64,000 nt of DNA from Siphonodentalium dalli. Taxonomy: Eukaryota > Mollusca > Scaphopoda > Gadilida > Siphonodentaliidae. The stretch spans positions 274,531,426 to 274,595,425 of the forward strand of contig CP136063.1 in the NCBI GenBank assembly GCA_032622095.1. The letters are read 5' to 3'. Both the position numbers and the translations under genes were made by a program. This document shows positions 1-13,600 of this stretch, in pieces. The notes under the pieces are model-generated. The model did no database searches and was not told where the DNA came from. It worked only from the letters and a program-made list of their open reading frames with translations. Numbering within the stretch: position 1 is the stretch's first letter; every line of letters starts with the position of its first letter.

Positions 1-640
1 TGCCCCCCACCCCAGTGTAAAAATATATGTCCAACCCTGTCAAATTTTCTTCCTTGGACTAAGCTGACAACGGTCAATACGACTACAAAAACCAAATGCA
101 GTATTCTGGAATAATACGGGAGGACAACAGAGTACAATAAAATAGAGGTTTGCCAACTATGGGCGGTAACTCTTCAGGGAAAGCGCGGACACAAGTTTTT
201 ATGCCCGTGGGCAGTAGTGCATATCGAGATGTGCATACGGTCTAATTTTCGATGCTCTGCTTCTTATAATTTCCGAGATAATAAAATGACATTTTTTCAA
301 ATAAAGGGAGATAACTCCTCGGTAAAAGCGCGGACAAAATCGTTATGGGCCATAGGCATAGAACTCATGTACCCCAACCTACTTACCAAGTTTTAGTGTC
401 CTACTTCTTGTACTTTTCGAGTAATAGTGATTACAAAAGTGTCAAGTATAATAATAATAACAATGAAAAATAATCGCAAAAGGGCCATAACTCCGCCAAG
501 AAACATTGGGCGGAAATCCGGATACCATTATATCTAGTAAACCTTCGATGCCTATATTCGCTAGAGATTTCGCGTTCCTACTGCAATCAGTTTCTGAGTA
601 TTTCGAAATAAACGGAAAACGACCTCAGTAGAAAAACAAT

Positions 641-669
641 ATACTTCCTTGGTTACACCATGGAAGTAT
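641..669. repeat. 29-bp imperfect palindrome, once per satellite unit
   Basis: Arms ATACTTCCTTGG and CCATGGAAGTAT flank a 5-bp loop TTACA, with one arm mismatch. It recurs once per 1728-bp unit and again near 18723, 19117, 20177, 20569 and 22002. Two class changes inside the inverted repeat lie within about 10 bp of it. I cannot tell whether it is a protein-binding site, a hairpin or just conserved satellite sequence. Confidence 0.8.
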
Positions 670-1132
670 AATAATAGGGCAAATCATGAGCTCAATAAAT
701 CGCAGTTAAGGGACGGAAAATATGAATTAGGATGATTATATCTTTCCCTTAACATGTGTGGGTTGATCTCAAGTGTTTGGGAGTGACCCCACCCCTGCCT
801 CGAAATTGGGTGACGGGATTGGGAAATAGTCAAACCCGGCCCAAAATGCGAATTTTGAGAGCCCGTAACTCCGTTATTTTCCAATGGATTTAAAAATTGT
901 TTTGAGTATTGTGATCAGCTACTTACATTGATTATTTGTTATAAATTTTGTCTGATTCAGAGACGAATAACATTTTGTTTATTGGAAAGAATACGGGCCC
1001 ACATTCAAAGTTTGAGGGCCCAAATCTCCGCCATTTTTTAACGGATTTACAATCTGTTTTCAGTTTTATGATCAACGTGTATGGTATATGTTATATATCA
1101 AGTTTCATATGATTCGGAGACGAAATAAATTT

Positions 1133-1620
1133 TGGTACCCCGGACCACCCCTCCCCTAACCCACAACACTGAACCGACACTGGCAAAATTTGGCTCATCG
1201 CGTGCTCTCTTCAGACCGCACGCATTGGCGTATCAGATGACATCCAAAGTTTTACATCTTCGGAGGAGATGTGATCACAAGCATATGGGGCCAAATTTGC
1301 ATTGTTTGAAGGCCCACAACTCTGACATTTTTCAATGGATTTTCGAAATTCTTTCAGTTTCTAGATCGGTTGACGGTATGGATGTTATATTCCAAGTTTC
1401 ATCCGATTCGGAGAAGAATACAAAATTGGTACCCCTGACCACCCCTCCCCTGACCCACAACACTGAACCGACACTGGCAAAATTTGGCCCATCGCGTGCT
1501 CTCTTCAGACCGCACGAATTGGCGTATCAGATGACATCCAAAGTTTGACATCTTCGGAGGAGATGTGATCACAAGCACATGGGACCAAATTGCAAACTTT
1601 GAGGGCCCGTTACTCTTGCA
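1133..1620 (+). repeat. Internal 294-bp module duplication within the satellite unit
   Basis: Within each 1728-bp unit a module starting at GGTACC and containing ACCACCCCTCCCCT, TTGGCGTATCAGATGACATC and CTTCGGAGGAGATGTGATCAC occurs twice, at about 1133 and 1429 in the first copy. The two differ at scattered sites. A single-module version occurs in the old unit at 21056-21300, so the number of modules has changed during satellite evolution. The same pair recurs in every later unit. Confidence 0.85.
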
Positions 1621-4600
1621 TTTTATCTCGGATTTCAAAAATCTTTTCCGATATGGGTTTGTTTTCGTTCAGGGAATCTATATACTTAAATAGATAAATG
1701 TTAATGAAAAAAATAAATTCGAAAATTTTGCCCCCCACCCCAGTGTAAAAATATATGTCCAACCCTGTCAAATTTTCTTCCTTGGACTAAGCTGACAACG
1801 GTCAATACGACTACAAAAACCAAATGCAGTATTCTGGAATAATACGGGAGGACAACAGAGTACAATAAAATAGAGGTTTGCCAACTATGGGCGGTAACTC
1901 TTCAGGGAAAGCGCGGACACAAGTGTTTATGCCCGTGGGCAGTAGTGCATATCGAGATGTGCATACGGTCTAATTTTCGATGCTCTGCTTCTTATAATTT
2001 CCGAGATAATAAAATGACATTTTTTCAAATAAAGGGAGATAACTCCTCGGTAAAAGCGCGGACAAAATCGTTATGGGCCATAGGCATAGAACTCATGTAC
2101 CCCAACCTACTTACCAAGTTTTAGTGTCCTACTTCTTGTACTTTTCGAGTAATAGTGATTACAAAAGTGTCAAGTATAATAATAATAACAATGAAAAATA
2201 ATCGCAAAAGGGCCATAACTCCGCCAAGAAACATTGGGCGGAAATCCGGATACCATTATATCTAGTAAACCTTCGATGCCTATATTCGCTAGAGATTTCG
2301 CGTTCCTACTGCAATCAGTTTCTGAGTATTTCGAAATAAACGGAAAACGACCTCAGTAGAAAAACAATATACTTCCTTGGTTACACCATGGAAGTATAAT
2401 AATAGGGCAAATCATGAGCTCAATAAATCGCAGTTAAGGGACGGAAAATATGAATTAGGATGATTATATCTTTCCCTTAACATGTGTGGGTTGATCTCAA
2501 GTGTTTGGGAGTGACCCCACCCCTGCCTCGAAATTGGGTGACGGGATTGGGAAATAGTCAAACCCGGCCCAAAATGCGAATTTTGAGAGCCCGTAACTCC
2601 GTTATTTTCCAATGGATTTAAAAATTGTTTTGAGTATTGTGATCAGCTACTTACACTGATTATTTGTTATAAATTTTGTCTGATTCAGAGACGAATAACA
2701 TTTTGTTTATTGGAAAGAATACGGGCCCACATTCAAAGTTTGAGGGCCCAAATCTCCGCCATTTTTTAACGGATTTACAATCTGTTTTCAGTTTTATGAT
2801 CAACGTGTATGGTATATGTTATATATCAAGTTTCATATGATTCGGAGACGAAATAAATTTTGGTACCCCGGACCACCCCTCCCCTAACCCACAACACTGT
2901 ACCGACACTGGCAAAATTTGGCTCATCGCGTGCTCTCTTCAGACCGCACGCATTGGCGTATCAGATGACATCCAAAGTTTTACATCTTCGGAGGAGATGT
3001 GATCACAAGCATATGGGGCCAAATTTGCATTGTTTGAAGGCCCACAACTCTGACATTTTTCAATGGATTTTCGAAATTCTTTCAGTTTCTAGATCGGTTG
3101 ACGGTATGGATGTTATATTCCAAGTTTCATCCGATTCGGAGAAGAATACAAAATTGGTACCCCTGACCACCCCTCCCCTGACCCACAACACTGAACCGAC
3201 ACTGGCAAAATTTGGCCCATCGCGTGCTCTCTTCAGACCGCACGAATTGGCGTATCAGATGACATCCAAAGTTTGACATCTTCGGAGGAGATGTGATCAC
3301 AAGCACATGGGACCAAATTGCAAACTTTGAGGGCCCGTTACTCTTGCATTTTATCTCGGATTTCAAAAATCTTTTCCGATATGGGTTTGTTTTCGTTCAG
3401 GGAATCTATATACTTAAATAGATAAATGTTAATGAAAAAAATAAATTCGAAAATTTTGCCCCCCACCCCAGTGTAAAAATATATGTCCAACCCTGTCAAA
3501 TTTTCTTCCTTGGACTAAGCTGACAACGGTCAATACGACTACAAAAACCAAATGCAGTATTCTGGAATAATACGGGAGGACAACAGAGTACAATAAAATA
3601 GAGGTTTGCCAACTATGGGCGGTAACTCTTCAGGGAAAGCGCGGACACAAGTTTTTATGCCCGTGGGCAGTAGTGCATATCGAGATGTGCATACGGTCTA
3701 ATTTTCGATGCTCTGCTTCTTATAATTTCCGAGATAATAAAATGACATTTTTTCAAATAAAGGGAGATAACTCCTCGGTAAAAGCGCGGACAAAATCGTT
3801 ATGGGCCATAGGCATAGAACTCATGTACCCCAACCTACTTACCAAGTTTTAGTGTCCTACTTCTTGTACTTTTCGAGTAATAGTGATTACAAAAGTGTCA
3901 AGTATAATAATAATAACAATGAAAAATAATCGCAAAAGGGCCATAACTCCGCCAAGAAACATTGGGCGGAAATCCGGATACCATTATATCTAGTAAACCT
4001 TCGATGCCTATATTCGCTAGAGATTTCGCGTTCCTACTGCAATCAGTTTCTGAGTATTTCGAAATAAACGGAAAACGACCTCAGTAGAAAAACAATATAC
4101 TTCCTTGGTTACACCATGGAAGTATAATAATAGGGCAAATCATGAGCTCAATAAATCGCAGTTAAGGGACGGAAAATATGAATTAGGATGATTATATCTT
4201 TCCCTTAACATGTGTGGGTTGATCTCAAGTGTTTGGGAGTGACCCCACCCCTGCCTCGAAATTGGGTGACGGGATTGGGAAATAGTCAAACCCGGCCCAA
4301 AATGCGAATTTTGAGAGCCCGTAACTCCGTTATTTTCCAATGGATTTAAAAATTGTTTTGAGTATTGTGATCAGCTACTTACACTGATTATTTGTTATAA
4401 ATTTTGTCTGATTCAGAGACGAATAACATTTTGTTTATTGGAAAGAATACGGGCCCACATTCAAAGTTTGAGGGCCCAAATCTCCGCCATTTTTTAACGG
4501 ATTTACAATCTGTTTTCAGTTTTATGATCAACGTGTATGGTATATGTTATATATCAAGTTTCATATGATTCGGAGACGAAATAAATTTTGGTACCCCGGA

Positions 4601-7600
4601 CCACCCCTCCCCTAACCCACAACACTGTACCGACACTGGCAAAATTTGGCTCATCGCGTGCTCTCTTCAGACCGCACGCATTGGCGTATCAGATGACATC
4701 CAAAGTTTGACATCTTCGGAGGAGATGTGATCACAAGCATATGGGGCCAAATTTGCATTGTTTGAAGGCCCACAACTCTGACATTTTTCAATGGATTTTC
4801 GAAATTCTTTCAGTTTCTAGATCGGTTGAGGGTATGGATGTTATATTCCAAGTTTCATCCGATTCGGAGACGAATACAAAATTGGTACCCCGGACCACCC
4901 CTCCCCTGACCCACAACACTGAACCGACACTGGCAAAATTTGGCCCATCGCGTGCTCTCTTCAGACCGCACGAATTGGCGTATCAGATGACATCCAAAGT
5001 TTGACATCTTCGGAGGAGATGTGATCACAAGCACATGGGACCAAATTGCAAACTTTGAGGGCCCGTTACTCTTGCATTTTATCTCGGATTTCAAAAATCT
5101 TTTCCGATATGGGTTTGTTTTCGTTCAGGGAATCTATATACTTAAATAGATAAATGTTAATAAAAAAAAAAAATTCTAAAATTTTGCCCCCCACCCCAGT
5201 GTAAAAATATATGTCCAACCCTGTCAAATTTTCTTCCTTGGACTAAGCTGACAACGGTCAATACGACTACAAAAACCAAATGCAGTATTCTGGAATAATA
5301 CGGGAGGACAACAGAGTACAATAAAATAGAGGTTTGCCAACTATGGGCGGTAACTCTTCAGGGAAAGCGCGGACACAAGTTTTTATGCCCGTGGGCAGTA
5401 GTGCATATCGAGATGTGCATACGGTCTAATTTTCGATGCTCTGCTTCTTATAATTTCCGAGATAATAAAATGACATTTTTTCAAATAAAGGGAGATAACT
5501 CCTCGGTAAAAGCGCGGACAAAATCGTTATGGGCCATAGGCATAGAACTCATGTACCCCAACCTACTTACCAAGTTTTAGTGTCCTACTTCTTGTACTTT
5601 TCGAGTAATAGTGATTACAAAAGTGTCAAGTATAATAATAATAACAATGAAAAATAATCGCAAAAGGGCCATAACTCCGCCAAGAAACATTGGGCGGAAA
5701 TCCGGATACCATTATATCTAGTAAACCTTCGATGCCTATATTCGCTAGAGATTTCGCGTTCCTACTGCAATCAGTTTCTGAGTATTTCGAAATAAACGGA
5801 AAACGACCTCAGTAGAAAAACAATATACTTCCTTGGTTACACCATGGAAGTATAATAATAGGGCAAATCATGAGCTCAATAAATCGCAGTTAAGGGACGG
5901 AAAATATGAATTAGGATGATTATATCTTTCCCTTAACATGTGTGGGTTGATCTCAAGTGTTTGGGAGTGACCCCACCCCTGCCTCGAAATTGGGTGACGG
6001 GATTGGGAAATAGTCAAACCCGGCCCAAAATGCGAATTTTGAGAGCCCGTAACTCCGTTATTTTCCAATGGATTTAAAAATTGTTTTGAGTATTGTGATC
6101 AGCTACTTACATTGATTATTTGTTATAAATTTTGTCTGATTCAGAGACGAATAACATTTTGTTTATTGGAAAGAATACGGGCCCACATTCAAAGTTTGAG
6201 GGCCCAAATCTCCGCCATTTTTTAACGGATTTACAATCTGTTTTCAGTTTTATGATCAACGTGTATGGTATATGTTATATATCAAGTTTCATATGATTCG
6301 GAGACGAAATAAATTTTGGTACCCCGGACCACCCCTCCCCTAACCCACAACACTGAACCGACACTGGCAAAATTTGGCTCATCGCGTGCTCTCTTCAGAC
6401 CGCACGCATTGGCGTATCAGATGACATCCAAAGTTTTACATCTTCGGAGGAGATGTGATCACAAGCATATGGGGCCAAATTTGCATTGTTTGAAGGCCCA
6501 CAACTCTGACATTTTTCAATGGATTTTCGAAATTCTTTCAGTTTCTAGATCGGTTGACGGTATGGATGTTATATTCCAAGTTTCATCCGATTCGGAGAAG
6601 AATACAAAATTGGTACCCCTGACCACCCCTCCCCTGACCCACAACACTGAACCGACACTGGCAAAATTTGGCCCATCGCGTGCTCTCTTCAGACCGCACG
6701 AATTGGCGTATCAGATGACATCCAAAGTTTGACATCTTCGGAGGAGATGTGATCACAAGCACATGGGACCAAATTGCAAACTTTGAGGGCCCGTTACTCT
6801 TGCATTTTATCTCGGATTTCAAAAATCTTTTCCGATATGGGTTTGTTTTCGTTCAGGGAATCTATATACTTAAATAGATAAATGTTAATGAAAAAAATAA
6901 ATTCGAAAATTTTGCCCCCCACCCCAGTGTAAAAATATATGTCCAACCCTGTCAAATTTTCTTCCTTGGACTAAGCTGACAACGGTCAATACGACTACAA
7001 AAACCAAATGCAGTATTCTGGAATAATACGGGAGGACAACAGAGTACAATAAAATAGAGGTTTGCCAACTATGGGCGGTAACTCTTCAGGGAAAGCGCGG
7101 ACACAAGTTTTTATGCCCGTGGGCAGTAGTGCATATCGAGATGTGCATACGGTCTAATTTTCGATGCTCTGCTTCTTATAATTTCCGAGATAATAAAATG
7201 ACATTTTTTCAAATAAAGGGAGATAACTCCTCGGTAAAAGCGCGGACAAAATCGTTATGGGCCATAGGCATAGAACTCATGTACCCCAACCTACTTACCA
7301 AGTTTTAGTGTCCTACTTCTTGTACTTTTCGAGTAATAGTGATTACAAAAGTGTCAAGTATAATAATAATAACAATGAAAAATAATCGCAAAAGGGCCAT
7401 AACTCCGCCAAGAAACATTGGGCGGAAATCCGGATACCATTATATCTAGTAAACCTTCGATGCCTATATTCGCTAGAGATTTCGCGTTCCTACTGCAATC
7501 AGTTTCTGAGTATTTCGAAATAAACGGAAAACGACCTCAGTAGAAAAACAATATACTTCCTTGGTTACACCATGGAAGTATAATAATAGGGCAAATCATG

Positions 7601-10600
7601 AGCTCAATAAATCGCAGTTAAGGGACGGAAAATATGAATTAGGATGATTATATCTTTCCCTTAACATGTGTGGGTTGATCTCAAGTGTTTGGGAGTGACC
7701 CCACCCCTGCCTCGAAATTGGGTGACGGGATTGGGAAATAGTCAAACCCGGCCCAAAATGCGAATTTTGAGAGCCCGTAACTCCGTTATTTTCCAATGGA
7801 TTTAAAAATTGTTTTGAGTATTGTGATCAGCTACTTACACTGATTATTTGTTATAAATTTTGTCTGATTCAGAGACGAATAACATTTTGTTTATTGGAAA
7901 GAATACGGGCCCACATTCAAAGTTTGAGGGCCCAAATCTCCGCCATTTTTTAACGGATTTACAATCTGTTTTCAGTTTTATGATCAACGTGTATGGTATA
8001 TGTTATATATCAAGTTTCATATGATTCGGAGACGAAATAAATTTTGGTACCCCGGACCACCCCTCCCCTAACCCACAACACTGTACCGACACTGGCAAAA
8101 TTTGGCTCATCGCGTGCTCTCTTCAGACCGCACGCATTGGCGTATCAGATGACATCCAAAGTTTGACATCTTCGGAGGAGATGTGATCACAAGCATATGG
8201 GGCCAAATTTGCATTGTTTGAAGGCCCACAACTCTGACATTTTTCAATGGATTTTCGAAATTCTTTCAGTTTCTAGATCGGTTGAGGGTATGGATGTTAT
8301 ATTCCAAGTTTCATCCGATTCGGAGACGAATACAAAATTGGTACCCCCGGACCACCCCTCCCCTGACCCACAACACTGAACCGACACTGGCAAAATTTGG
8401 CCCATCGCGTGCTCTCTTCAGACCGCACGAATTGGCGTATCAGATGACATCCAAAGTTTGACATCTTCGGAGGAGATGTGATCACAAGCACATGGGACCA
8501 AATTGCAAACTTTGAGGGCCCGTTACTCTTGCATTTTATCTCGGATTTCAAAAATCTTTTCCGATATGGGTTTGTTTTCGTTCAGGGAATCTATATACTT
8601 AAATAGATAAATGTTAATGAAAAAAATAAATTCGAAAATTTTGCCCCCCACCCCAGTGTAAAAATATATGTCCAACCCTGTCAAATTTTCTTCCTTGGAC
8701 TAAGCTGACAACGGTCAATACGACTACAAAAACCAAATGCAGTATTCTGGAATAATACGGGAGGACAACAGAGTACAATAAAATAGAGGTTTGCCAACTA
8801 TGGGCGGTAACTCTTCAGGGAAAGCGCGGACACAAGTTTTTATGCCCGTGGGCAGTAGTGCATATCGAGATGTGCATACGGTCTAATTTTCGATGCTCTG
8901 CTTCTTATAATTTCCGAGATAATAAAATGACATTTTTTCAAATAAAGGGAGATAACTCCTCGGTAAAAGCGCGGACAAAATCGTTATGGGCCATAGGCAT
9001 AGAACTCATGTACCCCAACCTACTTACCAAGTTTTAGTGTCCTACTTCTTGTACTTTTCGAGTAATAGTGATTACAAAAGTGTCAAGTATAATAATAATA
9101 ACAATGAAAAATAATCGCAAAAGGGCCATAACTCCGCCAAGAAACATTGGGCGGAAATCCGGATACCATTATATCTAGTAAACCTTCGATGCCTATATTC
9201 GCTAGAGATTTCGCGTTCCTACTGCAATCAGTTTCTGAGTATTTCGAAATAAACGGAAAACGACCTCAGTAGAAAAACAATATACTTCCTTGGTTACACC
9301 ATGGAAGTATAATAATAGGGCAAATCATGAGCTCAATAAATCGCAGTTAAGGGACGGAAAATATGAATTAGGATGATTATATCTTTCCCTTAACATGTGT
9401 GGGTTGATCTCAAGTGTTTGGGAGTGACCCCACCCCTGCCTCGAAATTGGGTGACGGGATTGGGAAATAGTCAAACCCGGCCCAAAATGCGAATTTTGAG
9501 AGCCCGTAACTCCGTTATTTTCCAATGGATTTAAAAATTGTTTTGAGTATTGTGATCAGCTACTTACATTGATTATTTGTTATAAATTTTGTCTGATTCA
9601 GAGACGAATAACATTTTGTTTATTGGAAAGAATACGGGCCCACATTCAAAGTTTGAGGGCCCAAATCTCCGCCATTTTTTAACGGATTTACAATCTGTTT
9701 TCAGTTTTATGATCAACGTGTATGGTATATGTTATATATCAAGTTTCATATGATTCGGAGACGAAATAAATTTTGGTACCCCGGACCACCCCTCCCCTAA
9801 CCCACAACACTGAACCGACACTGGCAAAATTTGGCTCATCGCGTGCTCTCTTCAGACCGCACGCATTGGCGTATCAGATGACATCCAAAGTTTGACATCT
9901 TCGGAGGAGATGTGATCACAAGCATATGGGGCCAAATTTGCATTGTTTGAAGGCCCACAACTCTGACATTTTTCAATGGATTTTCGAAATTCTTTCAGTT
10001 TCTAGATCGATTGACGGTATGGATGTTATATTCCAAGTTTCATCCGATTCGGAGAAGAATACAAAATTGGTACCCCCGGACCACCCCTCCCCTGACCCAC
10101 AACACTGAACCGACACTGGCAAAATTTGGCCCATCGCGTGCTCTCTTCAGACCGCACGAATTGGCGTATCAGATGACATCCAAAGTTTGACATCTTCGGA
10201 GGAGATGTGATCACAAGCACATGGGACCAAATTGCAAACTTTGAGGGCCCGTTACTCTTGCATTTTATCTCGGATTTCAAAAATCTTTTCCGATATGGGT
10301 TTGTTTTCGTTCAGGGAATCTATATACTTAAATAGATAAATGTTAATAAAAAAAAAAAATTCTAAAATTTTGCCCCCCACCCCAGTGTAAAAATATATGT
10401 CCAACCCTGTCAAATTTTCTTCCTTGGACTAAGCTGACAACGGTCAATACGACTACAAAAACCAAATGCAGTATTCTGGAATAATACGGGAGGACAACAG
10501 AGTACAATAAAATAGAGGTTTGCCAACTATGGGCGGTAACTCTTCAGGGAAAGCGCGGACACAAGTTTTTATGCCCGTGGGCAGTAGTGCATATCGAGAT

Positions 10601-13600
10601 GTGCATACGGTCTAATTTTCGATGCTCTGCTTCTTATAATTTCCGAGATAATAAAATGACATTTTTTCAAATAAAGGGAGATAACTCCTCGGTAAAAGCG
10701 CGGACAAAATCGTTATGGGCCATAGGCATAGAACTCATGTACCCCAACCTACTTACCAAGTTTTAGTGTCCTACTTCTTGTACTTTTCGAGTAATAGTGA
10801 TTACAAAAGTGTCAAGTATAATAATAATAACAATGAAAAATAATCGCAAAAGGGCCATAACTCCGCCAAGAAACATTGGGCGGAAATCCGGATACCATTA
10901 TATCTAGTAAACCTTCGATGCCTATATTCGCTAGAGATTTCGCGTTCCTACTGCAATCAGTTTCTGAGTATTTCGAAATAAACGGAAAACGACCTCAGTA
11001 GAAAAACAATATACTTCCTTGGTTACACCATGGAAGTATAATAATAGGGCAAATCATGAGCTCAATAAATCGCAGTTAAGGGACGGAAAATATGAATTAG
11101 GATGATTATATCTTTCCCTTAACATGTGTGGGTTGATCTCAAGTGTTTGGGAGTGACCCCACCCCTGCCTCGAAATTGGGTGACGGGATTGGGAAATAGT
11201 CAAACCCGGCCCAAAATGCGAATTTTGAGAGCCCGTAACTCCGTTATTTTCCAATGGATTTAAAAATTGTTTTGAGTATTGTGATCAGCTACTTACACTG
11301 ATTATTTGTTATAAATTTTGTCTGATTCAGAGACGAATAACATTTTGTTTATTGGAAAGAATACGGGCCCACATTCAAAGTTTGAGGGCCCAAATCTCCG
11401 CCATTTTTTAACGGATTTACAATCTGTTTTCAGTTTTATGATCAACGTGTATGGTATATGTTATATATCAAGTTTCATATGATTCGGAGACGAAATAAAT
11501 TTTGGTACCCCGGACCACCCCTCCCCTAACCCACAACACTGTACCGACACTGGCAAAATTTGGCTCATCGCGTGCTCTCTTCAGACCGCACGCATTGGCG
11601 TATCAGATGACATCCAAAGTTTGACATCTTCGGAGGAGATGTGATCACAAGCATATGGGGCCAAATTTGCATTGTTTGAAGGCCCACAACTCTGACATTT
11701 TTCAATGGATTTTCGAAATTCTTTCAGTTTCTAGATCGGTTGAGGGTATGGATGTTATATTCCAAGTTTCATCCGATTCGGAGACGAATACAAAATTGGT
11801 ACCCCGGACCACCCCTCCCCTGACCCACAACACTGAACCGACACTGGCAAAATTTGGCCCATCGCGTGCTCTCTTCAGACCGCACGAATTGGCGTATCAG
11901 ATGACATCCAAAGTTTGACATCTTCGGAGGAGATGTGATCACAAGCACATGGGACCAAATTGCAAACTTTGAGGGCCCGTTACTCTTGCATTTTATCTCG
12001 GATTTCAAAAATCTTTTCCGATATGGGTTTGTTTTCGTTCAGGGAATCTATATACTTAAATAGATAAATGTTAATAAAAAAAAAAATTCTAAAATTTTGC
12101 CCCCCACCCCAGTGTAAAAATATATGTCCAACCCTGTCAAATTTTCTTCCTTGGACTAAGCTGACAACGGTCAATACGACTACAAAAACCAAATGCAGTA
12201 TTCTGGAATAATACGGGAGGACAACAGAGTACAATAAAATAGAGGTTTGCCAACTATGGGCGGTAACTCTTCAGGGAAAGCGCGGACACAAGTTTTTATG
12301 CCCGTGGGCAGTAGTGCATATCGAGATGTGCATACGGTCTAATTTTCGATGCTCTGCTTCTTATAATTTCCGAGATAATAAAATGACATTTTTTCAAATA
12401 AAGGGAGATAACTCCTCGGTAAAAGCGCGGACAAAATCGTTATGGGCCATAGGCATAGAACTCATGTACCCCAACCTACTTACCAAGTTTTAGTGTCCTA
12501 CTTCTTGTACTTTTCGAGTAATAGTGATTACAAAAGTGTCAAGTATAATAATAATAACAATGAAAAATAATCGCAAAAGGGCCATAACTCCGCCAAGAAA
12601 CATTGGGCGGAAATCCGGATACCATTATATCTAGTAAACCTTCGATGCCTATATTCGCTAGAGATTTCGCGTTCCTACTGCAATCAGTTTCTGAGTATTT
12701 CGAAATAAACGGAAAACGACCTCAGTAGAAAAACAATATACTTCCTTGGTTACACCATGGAAGTATAATAATAGGGCAAATCATGAGCTCAATAAATCGC
12801 AGTTAAGGGACGGAAAATATGAATTAGGATGATTATATCTTTCCCTTAACATGTGTGGGTTGATCTCAAGTGTTTGGGAGTGACCCCACCCCTGCCTCGA
12901 AATTGGGTGACGGGATTGGGAAATAGTCAAACCCGGCCCAAAATGCGAATTTTGAGAGCCCGTAACTCCGTTATTTTCCAATGGATTTAAAAATTGTTTT
13001 GAGTATTGTGATCAGCTACTTACATTGATTATTTGTTATAAATTTTGTCTGATTCAGAGACGAATAACATTTTGTTTATTGGAAAGAATACGGGCCCACA
13101 TTCAAAGTTTGAGGGCCCAAATCTCCGCCATTTTTTAACGGATTTACAATCTGTTTTCAGTTTTATGATCAACGTGTATGGTATATGTTATATATCAAGT
13201 TTCATATGATTCGGAGACGAAATAAATTTTGGTACCCCGGACCACCCCTCCCCTAACCCACAACACTGAACCGACACTGGCAAAATTTGGCTCATCGCGT
13301 GCTCTCTTCAGACCGCACGCATTGGCGTATCAGATGACATCCAAAGTTTTACATCTTCGGAGGAGATGTGATCACAAGCATATGGGGCCAAATTTGCATT
13401 GTTTGAAGGCCCACAACTCTGACATTTTTCAATGGATTTTCGAAATTCTTTCAGTTTCTAGATCGGTTGACGGTATGGATGTTATATTCCAAGTTTCATC
13501 CGATTCGGAGAAGAATACAAAATTGGTACCCCTGACCACCCCTCCCCTGACCCACAACACTGAACCGACACTGGCAAAATTTGGCCCATCGCGTGCTCTC

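Noticed and set aside
1132-1548. A 138-codon frame repeated in four satellite units (also at 2860, 6316 and 13229)
   Set aside because: It exists only in units with TTTTACATC and is cut to 60-87 codons in the others by single changes. It overlaps minus-strand frames and has no domain, so it is repeat-derived.
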